Of a DNA stretch of 64,000 nt, positions 33,623 through 41,233 are shown in pieces. A program made the position numbers and the translations under genes. Under the pieces are notes generated by a model, which ran no database searches, was not told where the DNA came from, and saw only the letters and a list, made by a program, of their open reading frames with translations. This DNA is from Candidatus Latescibacterota bacterium (GTDB lineage: Bacteria > Latescibacterota > UBA2968 > UBA8231), in the NCBI GenBank assembly GCA_022820485.1, contig JAJEFJ010000021.1:89894-153893 (forward strand), in the 5' to 3' direction. Positions within the stretch are counted from its first letter, which is position 1. Each line of letters begins with the position of its first letter.

Positions 33623-34899
33623 TGGCCAATGCAGTACAGGTGCGACTCCGTCCGCAGAAAAATCCGCCCCCCGGCGATGGCCAGCGACGACAGCGTATAG
33701 GCCCCGTCGAGTTCATTCGTCGCCAGCACCTTGTACTCTGGTCCGGCCTGCAGTACGGTCGTCACCGCATTTTCATTGACCACGTAGAGCTTGCCGTCGG
33801 CTAGGACCAGCGAAGAGCTGACCGTCCCTTGGGCCGTGCGCTCCGGCCCCCACACCACCCCACCCGTCTTGGCGTCGAGGCAGGTGGCTCGCCCGCGATC
33901 ATCGACCATGTAGAAATAGCTACCATCGGTAACAGCCGAAGGCACATCTGGTCCGCCCGCCCCCGTCCACTTCCACGCCAAGTGACTCTCGCTAATGTCC
34001 CCCGTACCACCGGCGCGGAACGCTAGCACCGGATTGCGGCGACTGGTCGCGTACACCATCCCGGCAACCGCTACCGGCGACCCGACCACCCGGTAATTCC
34101 GCTCCTTGCCCGGATTCAAGCCGCCTGCCCGCCACACCTCTTCGCCGGTAGCTGGATCATGGCCGGTGATGTAGTCGCCGCCGGAGACGACGATTTGCGT
34201 CTGGCCGTTGTGCTCGAGTACCACAGGCGTGGTATAGGCATCCGGCGACTCGCCCGGCGCGTCGGTTGGCCGCTCCTGCCACCACGCAACCTCGCCAGTA
34301 GCCGCATCAAAGGCGATCAGGTAGGAAGGATCGTCCGTGTTCATCCCATGCAGGACCTCGACAAAGAGCTTGCCGTCGTAGAGCAAGGGCGAGGACGCGT
34401 AGCCCCACATCAGGCCGAAGTCGCCGTGCTTGGCCTGCAAGTCGTAGTGCCACAGTTCCTCACCCTCCATGTCAAAGGCCCGGATCATCCCCGTGCCCGT
34501 AACGGCCAGCACGCGCTCGCCGTCCGTGACCGGCGAAGGCGAAGTGTTGTTGTGCTTGCGCCAATAGGCATTGCCCTCGTCGAGCGTGCGCTGCCACAAC
34601 ACGCTGCCATCGGCCGTTGACAAGCAGCCCAAAAGCAGTTTTTCGCCGCCCTGGATCTCCTCGCCCGTATTGGGCGACGTCAAAAAGACTCGCTCGCCCC
34701 ACACCACCGGCGTACTCCCGCTCCAAGAGGGCAGCTTCCTACTCCAGACCACATTCTCGCTCGTACTCCAAGTCGTCGGCAGGTCCACGGCCTCGCTGAC
34801 GCCGTTGTGATTGGGACCGCGCCACTGGGGCCAGTACTCTTCAGCACCGGCGCGCAAGGCGGCCAAAAGCAGCAGTGAGACGATTGCGTAATCTTTCAT
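33619..34899 (-). CDS. Exported PQQ-like beta-propeller protein
   Basis: 426 residues with signal peptide (AIVSLLLLAALRAGAEE) and the WPQWRGPNHNGVSEAVDLP opening typical of planctomycete-style exported propellers. Repeats include CLSTADGSVLWQR, AFDMEGEELWHYD, AFDAATGEVAWWQ and CLDAKTGGVVWGP. It is separate from the operon propellers in sequence and location. AGGAG lies just before the ATG. A TTGACG about 50 bp upstream may be part of its promoter. The role is unknown, periplasmic sensing, binding or assembly being the usual guesses. Confidence 0.82.
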   Translation of the reverse strand: MKDYAIVSLLLLAALRAGAEEYWPQWRGPNHNGVSEAVDLPTTWSTSENVVWSRKLPSWSGSTPVVWGERVFLTSPNTGEEIQGGEKLLLGCLSTADGSVLWQRTLDEGNAYWRKHNNTSPSPVTDGERVLAVTGTGMIRAFDMEGEELWHYDLQAKHGDFGLMWGYASSPLLYDGKLFVEVLHGMNTDDPSYLIAFDAATGEVAWWQERPTDAPGESPDAYTTPVVLEHNGQTQIVVSGGDYITGHDPATGEEVWRAGGLNPGKERNYRVVGSPVAVAGMVYATSRRNPVLAFRAGGTGDISESHLAWKWTGAGGPDVPSAVTDGSYFYMVDDRGRATCLDAKTGGVVWGPERTAQGTVSSSLVLADGKLYVVNENAVTTVLQAGPEYKVLATNELDGAYTLSSLAIAGGRIFLRTESHLYCIGQ

Positions 34900-35034
34900 G
34901 GTTTGCTCCTATCCATTTTCAGCAAAACTGCATTACAAGCCGTCAATTGACAAGCATCTCCAGCGACCATTGTATTAACTAGCGGCAGTGGCTAGCGCAT
35001 ACCCTGCCCTCACCGATCAACATGAGGAAAGCCA

Positions 35035-35217
35035 ATGGCCAAGAACAAGCCATATATGGACCTCGATTCCGATGACGATCTGCCGGATCTCACCGTCCCG
35101 GAATGGCAAGAGAAACTTGCCCGCGTCCCGATTCAGCGAGGCGATGCAGCACCAGCAAGCGGGCAAGCAGAAAACGCCCCTCGCATGTCAGATCGTAACA
35201 CTCAGGCCGATCAATAA
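35035..35217 (+). pseudogene. Truncated antitoxin-like fragment (BrnA/VapB-like N-terminus)
   Basis: 60 codons. AKNKPYMDLDSDDDLPDLTV and PEWQEKLARVPIQRG resemble the N-terminal half of small antitoxins in which an acidic D-D-x-P-x-L-T segment leads to a basic RGRP-type linker before the DNA-binding part. After RG the sequence (DAAPASGQAENAP) loses the family pattern and no RHH region follows, so the gene looks frameshifted or cut. No toxin gene is found on either side. The ribosome site GAGGAAA precedes ATG 35035. Family assignment is tentative. Confidence 0.45.
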
Positions 35218-35248
35218 CGTCCATAGGGGCCACAAAATATCTCGCAGC

Positions 35249-36253
35249 TCAGTAGTAGCCCTTTATTCGCCGCAGCTTGTTGGCCTTCCCGATAAGTCCA
35301 AGGTCGGGCCAATCCGCTCTATTGGCCGGCAAGTGTATCTGAGAATCCAAGTAACCACGCAGATCGTCAAGGCCGCCTTCAAGTCGCTGGATTTTTAATT
35401 CATCTACTTTCTGTTCATTGAGCCGCATATAGTATCTTGCATCGAGATAAATCAAGCTGTTGTCATAAGCTCGGTGTATGGTTGGAGACAGCGCTATGCC
35501 ATTAGAAACATCATCTGTCCCTTGGGCCTTTACTGGTACAATATGAGCGGCATCGACGAGATTGAGTTGCGCTCTCGTCACCGCACAGCGGTTACCATAA
35601 GCATCCATAACTTGCCGACGAAAACTCGACTCGCGCACATAGCGACTTACCGATTCGACTATTCTTTGCCGCTCTTTCGCCAGCTTCACCATTTCTTGCG
35701 GCCTTATTTCCTCCAGCTGAGCGGCCTTTAGCAAGAGGGTGCATGTCGAAATATCCCCTCCGTGCTGGTGCAGAGAGACAGCATTAAACATATAATTCAG
35801 GAATTGATCGGGACGAATCCCAACGGCTATTTCTTGGTTATCTTTTCGGGAAAAGGCGAGGCCGTCACCAATAGCCGTATAAATAGCCTCGATATCGACC
35901 TGAACAGAAGGCGATCCCACTGTGAATATGCGATGTTGCTCTATATCAAAGACCGCAAACATATCCTTCTCAGCGTGATACCCCATCAAAACAGTATGGC
36001 CGTTTTGATTGATTGACAGTGGAGAGGAAACCGTGGTCATCTGAACTCTGTATTCGTTCGGTAAAGATGGCCGACCGCCAGGGGTCAGCGTCCATATATA
36101 GACCCAAAGCGAAATTGTATCTTCGCCGTATTGAATCAAGAATTCTCTGGGGTGAGTAACCAGTTTTTCAGACATGTAGAAACCGCTACCACCTGATTTC
36201 TGTATAGCGCGAAGAACGGAATCGACGAGCTTAGCAGGCGGAACAGCAGGCAT
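35249..36253 (-). CDS. HNH endonuclease, putative restriction enzyme
   Basis: 334 residues. The C-terminal HNH motif reads YGNRCAVTRAQLNLVDAAHIVP then SNGIALSPTIHRAYDN (split here for length: first Cys-containing strand, AAH, N-G-I, IHRAYD), giving the His-Asn-His metal and catalytic set of the AAHIVP class. The N-terminal 190 residues show no motif I recognise and presumably recognise DNA. It follows the PvuII-like methyltransferase by six bases on the same strand, so the two form a type II restriction-modification pair. A solitary role is unlikely given the spacing. Confidence 0.8.
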   Translation of the reverse strand: MPAVPPAKLVDSVLRAIQKSGGSGFYMSEKLVTHPREFLIQYGEDTISLWVYIWTLTPGGRPSLPNEYRVQMTTVSSPLSINQNGHTVLMGYHAEKDMFAVFDIEQHRIFTVGSPSVQVDIEAIYTAIGDGLAFSRKDNQEIAVGIRPDQFLNYMFNAVSLHQHGGDISTCTLLLKAAQLEEIRPQEMVKLAKERQRIVESVSRYVRESSFRRQVMDAYGNRCAVTRAQLNLVDAAHIVPVKAQGTDDVSNGIALSPTIHRAYDNSLIYLDARYYMRLNEQKVDELKIQRLEGGLDDLRGYLDSQIHLPANRADWPDLGLIGKANKLRRIKGYY

Positions 36254-36259
36254 AGTTTC

Positions 36260-37258
36260 CTAGGTCTTTGTTTTCTTTTTAGGTCTTTTCTTCCCCCCAT
36301 CGTCCGACAGGGCCTCTTCACTATCAGTCCCATTCCACATCGCAGCAGGGTGGCAAAGGTTATAGGAAGGCACTTTCTTTTTACCTCTAGGTTTGGTATC
36401 AAACCTAAAAAGACTGCCTTCAAGGTATTCTTTGACGAGATCACAGCAGAGCCATTTACGCTTCAATCGCTCGGCAACTTCTCCCGTTACACAAGAACCA
36501 GCTAAGGGATCGAACACCAAGTCTCCCTTGTCGGTGAGCATCCTAATAAAGTACTCGGGCAATTCAGCAGGGAAGCGAGCGGGATGCGGCTTTATATCGT
36601 ACTCCTTGCAAAGTCGTAAGTAATTGGAATTGCTCTCTGTATTGGGAATTGCGATGAGATTGGGCGGAATAGAAGCGCCATTATCAATGTTAAATTTTTC
36701 ACTAATATCGTGCCCACTTGGCCTCAGCTTGGCTTTATATCCACCTTTAAGTAATCCTCTCATTGAATTGCTATAGGGAATCAGAACACGGCGATTGCTG
36801 GCTTTCGGCCAAGGGGTTGGCGAAAGCCACCAGACGCAATTAACCGCATCTTTAACTCGAACTCGCCGTATGTTCACCCACTCGGCCGGCGTAGGCAATT
36901 TTGAAGGATTCCACCAGAAGAATTCTTGGGCGAGATGAAAATCAAATTCCCTGCAAAGCATAATCAAAAGCTCATAGTGATAAAGCGAGCGAGTTGGCTG
37001 CCCCGGAATCCAAGCGCCACCAATATCAATGACCAGAGAACCATTGTCCTTGAGGATGCGTATAAATTCTTTGGCAAATGGCCGAAACCAATCAAGGTAT
37101 TGATCTGCATCGACATTGCCGTAGTCTTTTTTGCGAACCAACCCAAACGGCGGGGACGTCATGATCAGATTGACGCTTTTATCCTCGATACCTACCATGA
37201 GGTCGAGCGCGTCACCCAAGTAGATTTCCCCTAAATCGGTTTTGTGAAATAGTTCCAT
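36260..37258 (-). CDS. Beta-class cytosine-N4 DNA methyltransferase, M.PvuII-like
   Basis: 332 residues. Catalytic motif IV TSPPFG starts at residue 34. Motif I-like FDPLAGSCVTGE is near 258, after the recognition region, the beta order. Several blocks match what I recall of M.PvuII (CAGCTG): RKKDYGN, FFWWNPSKLPTPAEWVN, RVKDAVNCVWW, RPSGHDI, and HPARFPAELPEYFIRMLTD. So modification of CAGCTG or a close variant is predicted, by inference. The Lys-rich tail (GGKKRPKKKTKT) is unusual. The partner is an HNH nuclease, not the PD-(D/E)XK type of PvuII. Translation may be controlled by a hairpin around its ribosome site. Confidence 0.85.
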   Translation of the reverse strand: MELFHKTDLGEIYLGDALDLMVGIEDKSVNLIMTSPPFGLVRKKDYGNVDADQYLDWFRPFAKEFIRILKDNGSLVIDIGGAWIPGQPTRSLYHYELLIMLCREFDFHLAQEFFWWNPSKLPTPAEWVNIRRVRVKDAVNCVWWLSPTPWPKASNRRVLIPYSNSMRGLLKGGYKAKLRPSGHDISEKFNIDNGASIPPNLIAIPNTESNSNYLRLCKEYDIKPHPARFPAELPEYFIRMLTDKGDLVFDPLAGSCVTGEVAERLKRKWLCCDLVKEYLEGSLFRFDTKPRGKKKVPSYNLCHPAAMWNGTDSEEALSDDGGKKRPKKKTKT

Positions 37259-37286
37259 ATCTCAAATAACCTCCTAATTTGAGATA
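37258..37286 (-). promoter_or_regulatory. Palindrome holding the methyltransferase Shine-Dalgarno in its loop
   Basis: Arms TATCTCAAAT and ATTTGAGATA are perfect complements around a nine-base loop. On the - strand transcript the loop contains AGGAGG (37270-37275), the ribosome site, and the 3' arm runs into the first base of the start codon. It could be a translational switch or a protein operator controlling modification before restriction. Confidence 0.55.
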
Positions 37287-37305
37287 ATAAATTAAACTTC
37301 GCTCC

Positions 37306-38088
37306 TTAGCGAATGCCCGGCGCAAACGGCACCCACGGCTCGCCGTACTCGTTGCCAGCCCGATCTCGGCCCCGCGCCAGATACACTGCGTGCGTTGCCT
37401 GCGGCCCCGTACTCCGTACCTTCACAGTCGCCGGCATGTAGCGCATGGTGTAGCCGCAGCGCCGCTTGGCACTGGTGTTGGGGTTGGAGCCGTGAATCAT
37501 TTTGGAGTGATGGATGTGGCATTGGCCCTCGCGGACCTCCAAATCGACGACCCGCGACATGTCAACTTGCTCAGCCACGATCTCCCGCCCGAAGACGTGA
37601 GTGTCGCGATCTACCTCCACGTAGTCCGAAAAGCCGTGTCGGTGCGAATCGGCCACGACCCGCATACAGCCGTTTTCTCGCGTCGAGTCGTCGATGGCCA
37701 GCCACACGGTCAGGACCTCGTGCTCGCTGAGTCGCTCATTCCAATACGCCGAGTCCTCGTGCCAGGGCACGCGCTTGCCGTCGCCGGGCGGCTTGCTGAT
37801 AAAGTGGCTCGACCACAAGACAATGTCCGGGCCGATAAACGCCTCGACAAAATCGAGCACCTCGTCGGCGAGCAGCCACTCGAAAAGCTCAGGATGGGCA
37901 AAGTGCGGCACGTCCATAGCTTCGGGTCGTTTCCCCGCAGGCAAATCGGCCAACAAGCCAGCGAAGAAGCCCTGCAAGCGCTGGAACTTTTCAGCGGGAA
38001 AGAGCGGGTGTTGATAGACGAAATAACCGTGATCGCGGTAGAACTGCACGTCCTCAGCGGTCACGTACAGGGGGTGGGAAATGCTCAT
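37306..38088 (-). CDS. Phytanoyl-CoA dioxygenase (PhyH)-like enzyme
   Basis: 260 residues. Fe(II)/2-oxoglutarate oxygenase ligands are visible: H-x-D in VPWHEDSAYWN, distal His in HHSKMIHGSNPNTS, and a downstream Arg in RRCGYTMRYMP for 2-oxoglutarate. SSHFISKPPGDGKRVPWHED is the characteristic PhyH core. Substrates of bacterial members range from lipids to natural products and ectoine, so none is assigned. It is followed on the same strand by the OPT-like membrane protein gene 50 bp upstream, so the two may be co-transcribed for uptake and hydroxylation of one compound. Confidence 0.88.
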   Translation of the reverse strand: MSISHPLYVTAEDVQFYRDHGYFVYQHPLFPAEKFQRLQGFFAGLLADLPAGKRPEAMDVPHFAHPELFEWLLADEVLDFVEAFIGPDIVLWSSHFISKPPGDGKRVPWHEDSAYWNERLSEHEVLTVWLAIDDSTRENGCMRVVADSHRHGFSDYVEVDRDTHVFGREIVAEQVDMSRVVDLEVREGQCHIHHSKMIHGSNPNTSAKRRCGYTMRYMPATVKVRSTGPQATHAVYLARGRDRAGNEYGEPWVPFAPGIR

Positions 38089-38137
38089 CGGCGAATACCT
38101 TTCCTCGTAGTGGCGATTTCAATATACGGCAATCCAC

Positions 38138-40123
38138 TCACCCATGCAGAATCGGGTGCCCCGCCCCCTTAAACCAGATGCAGTCGAGGACAAACGAGAG
38201 AAAAACCCCGCAGAAAAACCCCACCACCAGCCCGATAAACAGCGGCTTGAGCCGCTGGTAGAGCGCCACGCCGCCGAGACGCAAGATCAACGCCTTGCAG
38301 GCCCACGCCAGAAAGACCGAGAACACAATCCGCTTGACCATCCAAGTCGAGGCTACGGCCAACCCCACCGGGTGCAAGGGCCACCACGCGATCCGATAGT
38401 GCAAAAACGCCAGCACCACATAGCCCACCACCCCACTACCGGCCAAACCTAACTTATCCCAATCAACGGGCGCGGGATTGCGCGTCTGCTCGCCGACCCA
38501 GTCGAACGCTCGGCCTCCTGCACCACCAGCCGCATTGAAAAACCACGAGCGCAGATTGCTCGCCCCGTAGTCGTAACACAAGTAGATCATAAAGCTGGTG
38601 GTCGCGACAAAGCTGACCACTACCGCCAAGCCAATGGCCAGGGCCAACCCGCCGCTGCGTCGATGCGTGTAGTAATCGTGCAGTTTGAGCGCATTGGCTG
38701 CCGACGGCATAAAGGTCGATTGCACATCGCTAGACCACGCAAAAGTCAGCGCCAGCGCGACCAAGTTCTGCGGCCCCAAGGCCGAGCCAGCCGCGGCCAC
38801 GACCATGCCTTGGGCACTCATGGGTGTCGTCAAATAGTGCAGACCCGCTTGCACCACCAGCCGCGTAATGCCCAAAAAGATCGTCAGCGCGGCCGCCAAA
38901 TAGAAGGCCGCCAAGTGCAGGTCCAAGCCGCTGCGCCACAGCCAGCCGAGGATAAAACACAGCCCGGCCAACCCGCCGCCCACGGCAACCCGATAGGAAA
39001 TCATCTCGTCGCTGTCGTCAATCTGCCCGGCGCGACCCAACGCAGTGCGCCACACGGCCGCGAGATGACTCCGCGCCATCCACAAGCTCCACCCCACCAT
39101 CGCCACAAAGGCCCCCCAAGACTGCCACGACAAGGGCGTCCCGCCGTACACAAACGGGTCGGCGCGCAAATTGAAAAGACCCATTTCGGTGATCAGGCCC
39201 AATTGCACCAAGTAGAGCAGATGGAAAAACCAGACGCTGAACGAAATGGCCAGCGGAGCCAGATACATAAACCCCAAGACTGGGAAGTACATCACTAGGT
39301 TGATGGGTGGTGCTTGGGGAATGAGGGAAAAGGCCCATTCCTGAAAGACGGGCACTTGCGCCAAGCCGGGATGAAAGTAGCTGGGAACATTGAAGGCGAT
39401 CAGGCCGAAGGGAACGGCAAAGCCGATCCAAAAGACCCGGGTTTTGAGCGTGGGCGGCAACACCGATCCCGGGGCCTCTTCAGTCAGCATCAAGGCCACT
39501 TCGGTCAGGGGGAAGGCCAGCCGCTCGCGCTCCATCCAATGGCGACGCAGCACCACCACCGAGCACAGGCCGACAAAGTAAATGGCCAGCACCAGCAGCA
39601 GCCACCACAGCAGCGGCGCGGCCCACGCTCCCCACGGAATGGCCAAGTCTTTGCTCGGCAAGCCCTCGTAGAAAAAGCGCATGGCGTCGTGCGCTGGATC
39701 GGGGATGGCCCAGTCCGGCAGATAGGGATGGACGTATTCGGCCCACTGGTTGGTCGGGAGCGCGCCGTAATAAGGCTTGGAGATGATGCTGAGAATCAGG
39801 CCGACCATGAAGATGGGCATACCACTGGCGACCAGCCCCATGATGATGATGGTAATCAGCTCGGTCGCGCTAAGGGCGCGTTTGAACAGCGCGTTGCCCA
39901 AGACCAGGAAAAACAGCGGCGCACCCACGGCAATGGGAAAGTACGACCACGTCATTTCCGACGAGCCGACCATCCATATCGAATAGGGGCTGCCAATGCT
40001 GATGGCGACGACCAGCCCTAGGCCGAGCAACATAGACCGCCAACTCAGGCCGGACCCTGACAATTGCACGAGGTAGCGGTCGCTGAGATGGGCGAGGTAA
40101 TGGGTGGGGATTTTCTTTTGCAC
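38138..40123 (-). CDS. Polytopic membrane protein, OPT-like (DUF6785/DUF6784 type)
   Basis: 661 residues with roughly 14-16 membrane helices (SMLLGLGLVVAISIGSPYSI, ITIIIMGLVASGMPIFMVGL, PLLWWLLLVLAIYFVGLCSV, AFYLAAALTIFLGITRLVVQ and others). The N-terminal SWRSMLLGLGLVVAIS and ERERLAFPLTEVAL are typical of a family related to oligopeptide transporters that is abundant in uncultivated PVC/FCB bacteria. It presumably imports a peptide-like or organic substrate. It sits next to the PhyH oxygenase on the same strand. Confidence 0.72.
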   Translation of the reverse strand: MQKKIPTHYLAHLSDRYLVQLSGSGLSWRSMLLGLGLVVAISIGSPYSIWMVGSSEMTWSYFPIAVGAPLFFLVLGNALFKRALSATELITIIIMGLVASGMPIFMVGLILSIISKPYYGALPTNQWAEYVHPYLPDWAIPDPAHDAMRFFYEGLPSKDLAIPWGAWAAPLLWWLLLVLAIYFVGLCSVVVLRRHWMERERLAFPLTEVALMLTEEAPGSVLPPTLKTRVFWIGFAVPFGLIAFNVPSYFHPGLAQVPVFQEWAFSLIPQAPPINLVMYFPVLGFMYLAPLAISFSVWFFHLLYLVQLGLITEMGLFNLRADPFVYGGTPLSWQSWGAFVAMVGWSLWMARSHLAAVWRTALGRAGQIDDSDEMISYRVAVGGGLAGLCFILGWLWRSGLDLHLAAFYLAAALTIFLGITRLVVQAGLHYLTTPMSAQGMVVAAAGSALGPQNLVALALTFAWSSDVQSTFMPSAANALKLHDYYTHRRSGGLALAIGLAVVVSFVATTSFMIYLCYDYGASNLRSWFFNAAGGAGGRAFDWVGEQTRNPAPVDWDKLGLAGSGVVGYVVLAFLHYRIAWWPLHPVGLAVASTWMVKRIVFSVFLAWACKALILRLGGVALYQRLKPLFIGLVVGFFCGVFLSFVLDCIWFKGAGHPILHG

Positions 40124-40271
40124 GGGGTGCGCTTCTTGGCAAGATTAATGGAGGCGAAAAAAGGAGACGGTGCGTCAATCGTCAAGACTAGTGAGCTGTT
40201 CCCTCGCGCAAGAAAAAGGAATCTTGCTCTTCAAGTTCGTCTATGGTTACTTAACCCAAAAGGAGAAACTT

Positions 40272-40922
40272 ATGCGTAAAAGCCATATCTTTCTTATGAT
40301 CGTCGCTTGGTTCGGCCTCGCCACCTACATCGTCCTCAACGGAGGATCCGAGGAAACCGAGGAAGACCAAGCCATAGGCTTAAATCAGAAAATCCAAGCC
40401 GTAGATCAAGAGCTTCAAGCCCAAGATGAACGAATCGAAAAGATCGAAGCTAAGATGGTCGAAATGGAAAAGCTGTTTGCGGCCAAGCAACAAGAACCGA
40501 TGCCAAAATCGCGTAATAAAGCTAACACTGAACGAATCCAAGATGAACGAATCGAAAAGCTCCAAGCCAAAATGGTCGAAATGGAAAAGCTGCTTGCGGC
40601 CAAGCAACAGGAACCGCCACCAGAATCGCGTAATAAAGCCAACACTGAACGAATCGAAAAGCTCCAAGCTCTTATGATGGTCGAAATGGAAAGGCTGCTT
40701 GCGGCCAGGCAACAAGAACCGACGCTAAAACCACGCAATAAGGCCAATACCGCGTTGCAAGAGCACCTCAATGCAACCCAAGAGCTTCATGTAGCCGAAG
40801 ATGCCGCCAAACCTCTTGTTCCCCACCCAACACAAGAACACCTACAAACAATCCGCCGACTCCACGAGGTCAAACACAAAACAGATGAGTATCACTCTCA
40901 CCCTCCATTCCACATCCACTAG
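40272..40922 (+). CDS. Membrane-anchored coiled-coil protein with His-rich tail
   Basis: 216 residues from ATG 40272 (AGGAGA at 40261-40266). One N-terminal helix (HIFLMIVAWFGLATYIVLNG) is followed by a heptad-rich coiled coil built of three near-identical repeats of about 33 residues (ERIEKLQAKMVEMEKLLAAK, then QQEPPPESRNKANT). The C-terminus is rich in His (LHEVKHKTDEYHSHPPFHIH). No family is recognised. The design, membrane anchor plus rod plus possible metal-binding tip, suggests an envelope spacer or metal-sensing protein, but function is unknown. Upstream open frame to 40170 lacks a ribosome site. Confidence 0.7.
   Translation: MRKSHIFLMIVAWFGLATYIVLNGGSEETEEDQAIGLNQKIQAVDQELQAQDERIEKIEAKMVEMEKLFAAKQQEPMPKSRNKANTERIQDERIEKLQAKMVEMEKLLAAKQQEPPPESRNKANTERIEKLQALMMVEMERLLAARQQEPTLKPRNKANTALQEHLNATQELHVAEDAAKPLVPHPTQEHLQTIRRLHEVKHKTDEYHSHPPFHIH
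40427..40748 (+). repeat. Three ~100 bp tandem repeats in coiled-coil gene
   Basis: Units begin near 40427, 40544 and 40646, each opening GAACGAATCGAAAAG and continuing through GGTCGAAATGGAAA and GCAACA.GAACCG to CG.AATAA.GC.AA.AC. The first two are separated by a short extra ATCCAAGATGAA segment. High identity suggests recent expansion by slippage or unequal crossing over. Confidence 0.7.
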
Positions 40923-40940
40923 CCCCACCGATAAAAAGAG

Positions 40941-41186
40941 GTGCGGGTCAACGTGCAATCGCCGACGGGCGGCTTGAAGGTACAGCTTCAGGATGAAACC
41001 AGACGGGCATTCGCTGGCTTTGGCGCGGAGGATTGCGAACCTATTGCTGAAGACGCTCTAGATACGCCCGTACGCTGGCGTGGTTCGGGCGACGTGCGCT
41101 CGTTGATCGGCAAAATGGTCGCGCTCCAGTTTAGCTTCTTGCCGGAGGACAAGCTGTATTCGTATACGTTGCGTGCGGCGAGCTAG
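40941..41186 (+). pseudogene. C-terminal remnant of a large exported protein
   Basis: 81 codons from GTG 40941. GGLKVQLQDETRRAFAGFGA, EDCEPIAEDALDTPVRWRGS and GDVRSLIGKMVALQFSFLPE match, from memory, the closing domain of large exported sialidase/glycoside-hydrolase-like proteins (V-x-L-Q-D..G, GF..EDC, W-x-G-S-D-V, G-K-x-V-x-L-x-F). Those proteins are many hundreds of residues. Nothing upstream supplies the rest, so this is probably a truncated leftover. Expression as a small protein cannot be excluded because AAAAGAG precedes the GTG. Confidence 0.5.
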
Positions 41187-41233
41187 ACGCTCCTTTTCAA
41201 TCACTCGTCCCGCTCGCTCTTGGCGATTCCTTC

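Noticed and set aside
40427..40748. CRISPR-like array
   Set aside because: The repeats are about 100 bp, contiguous and protein coding; no short spacers.
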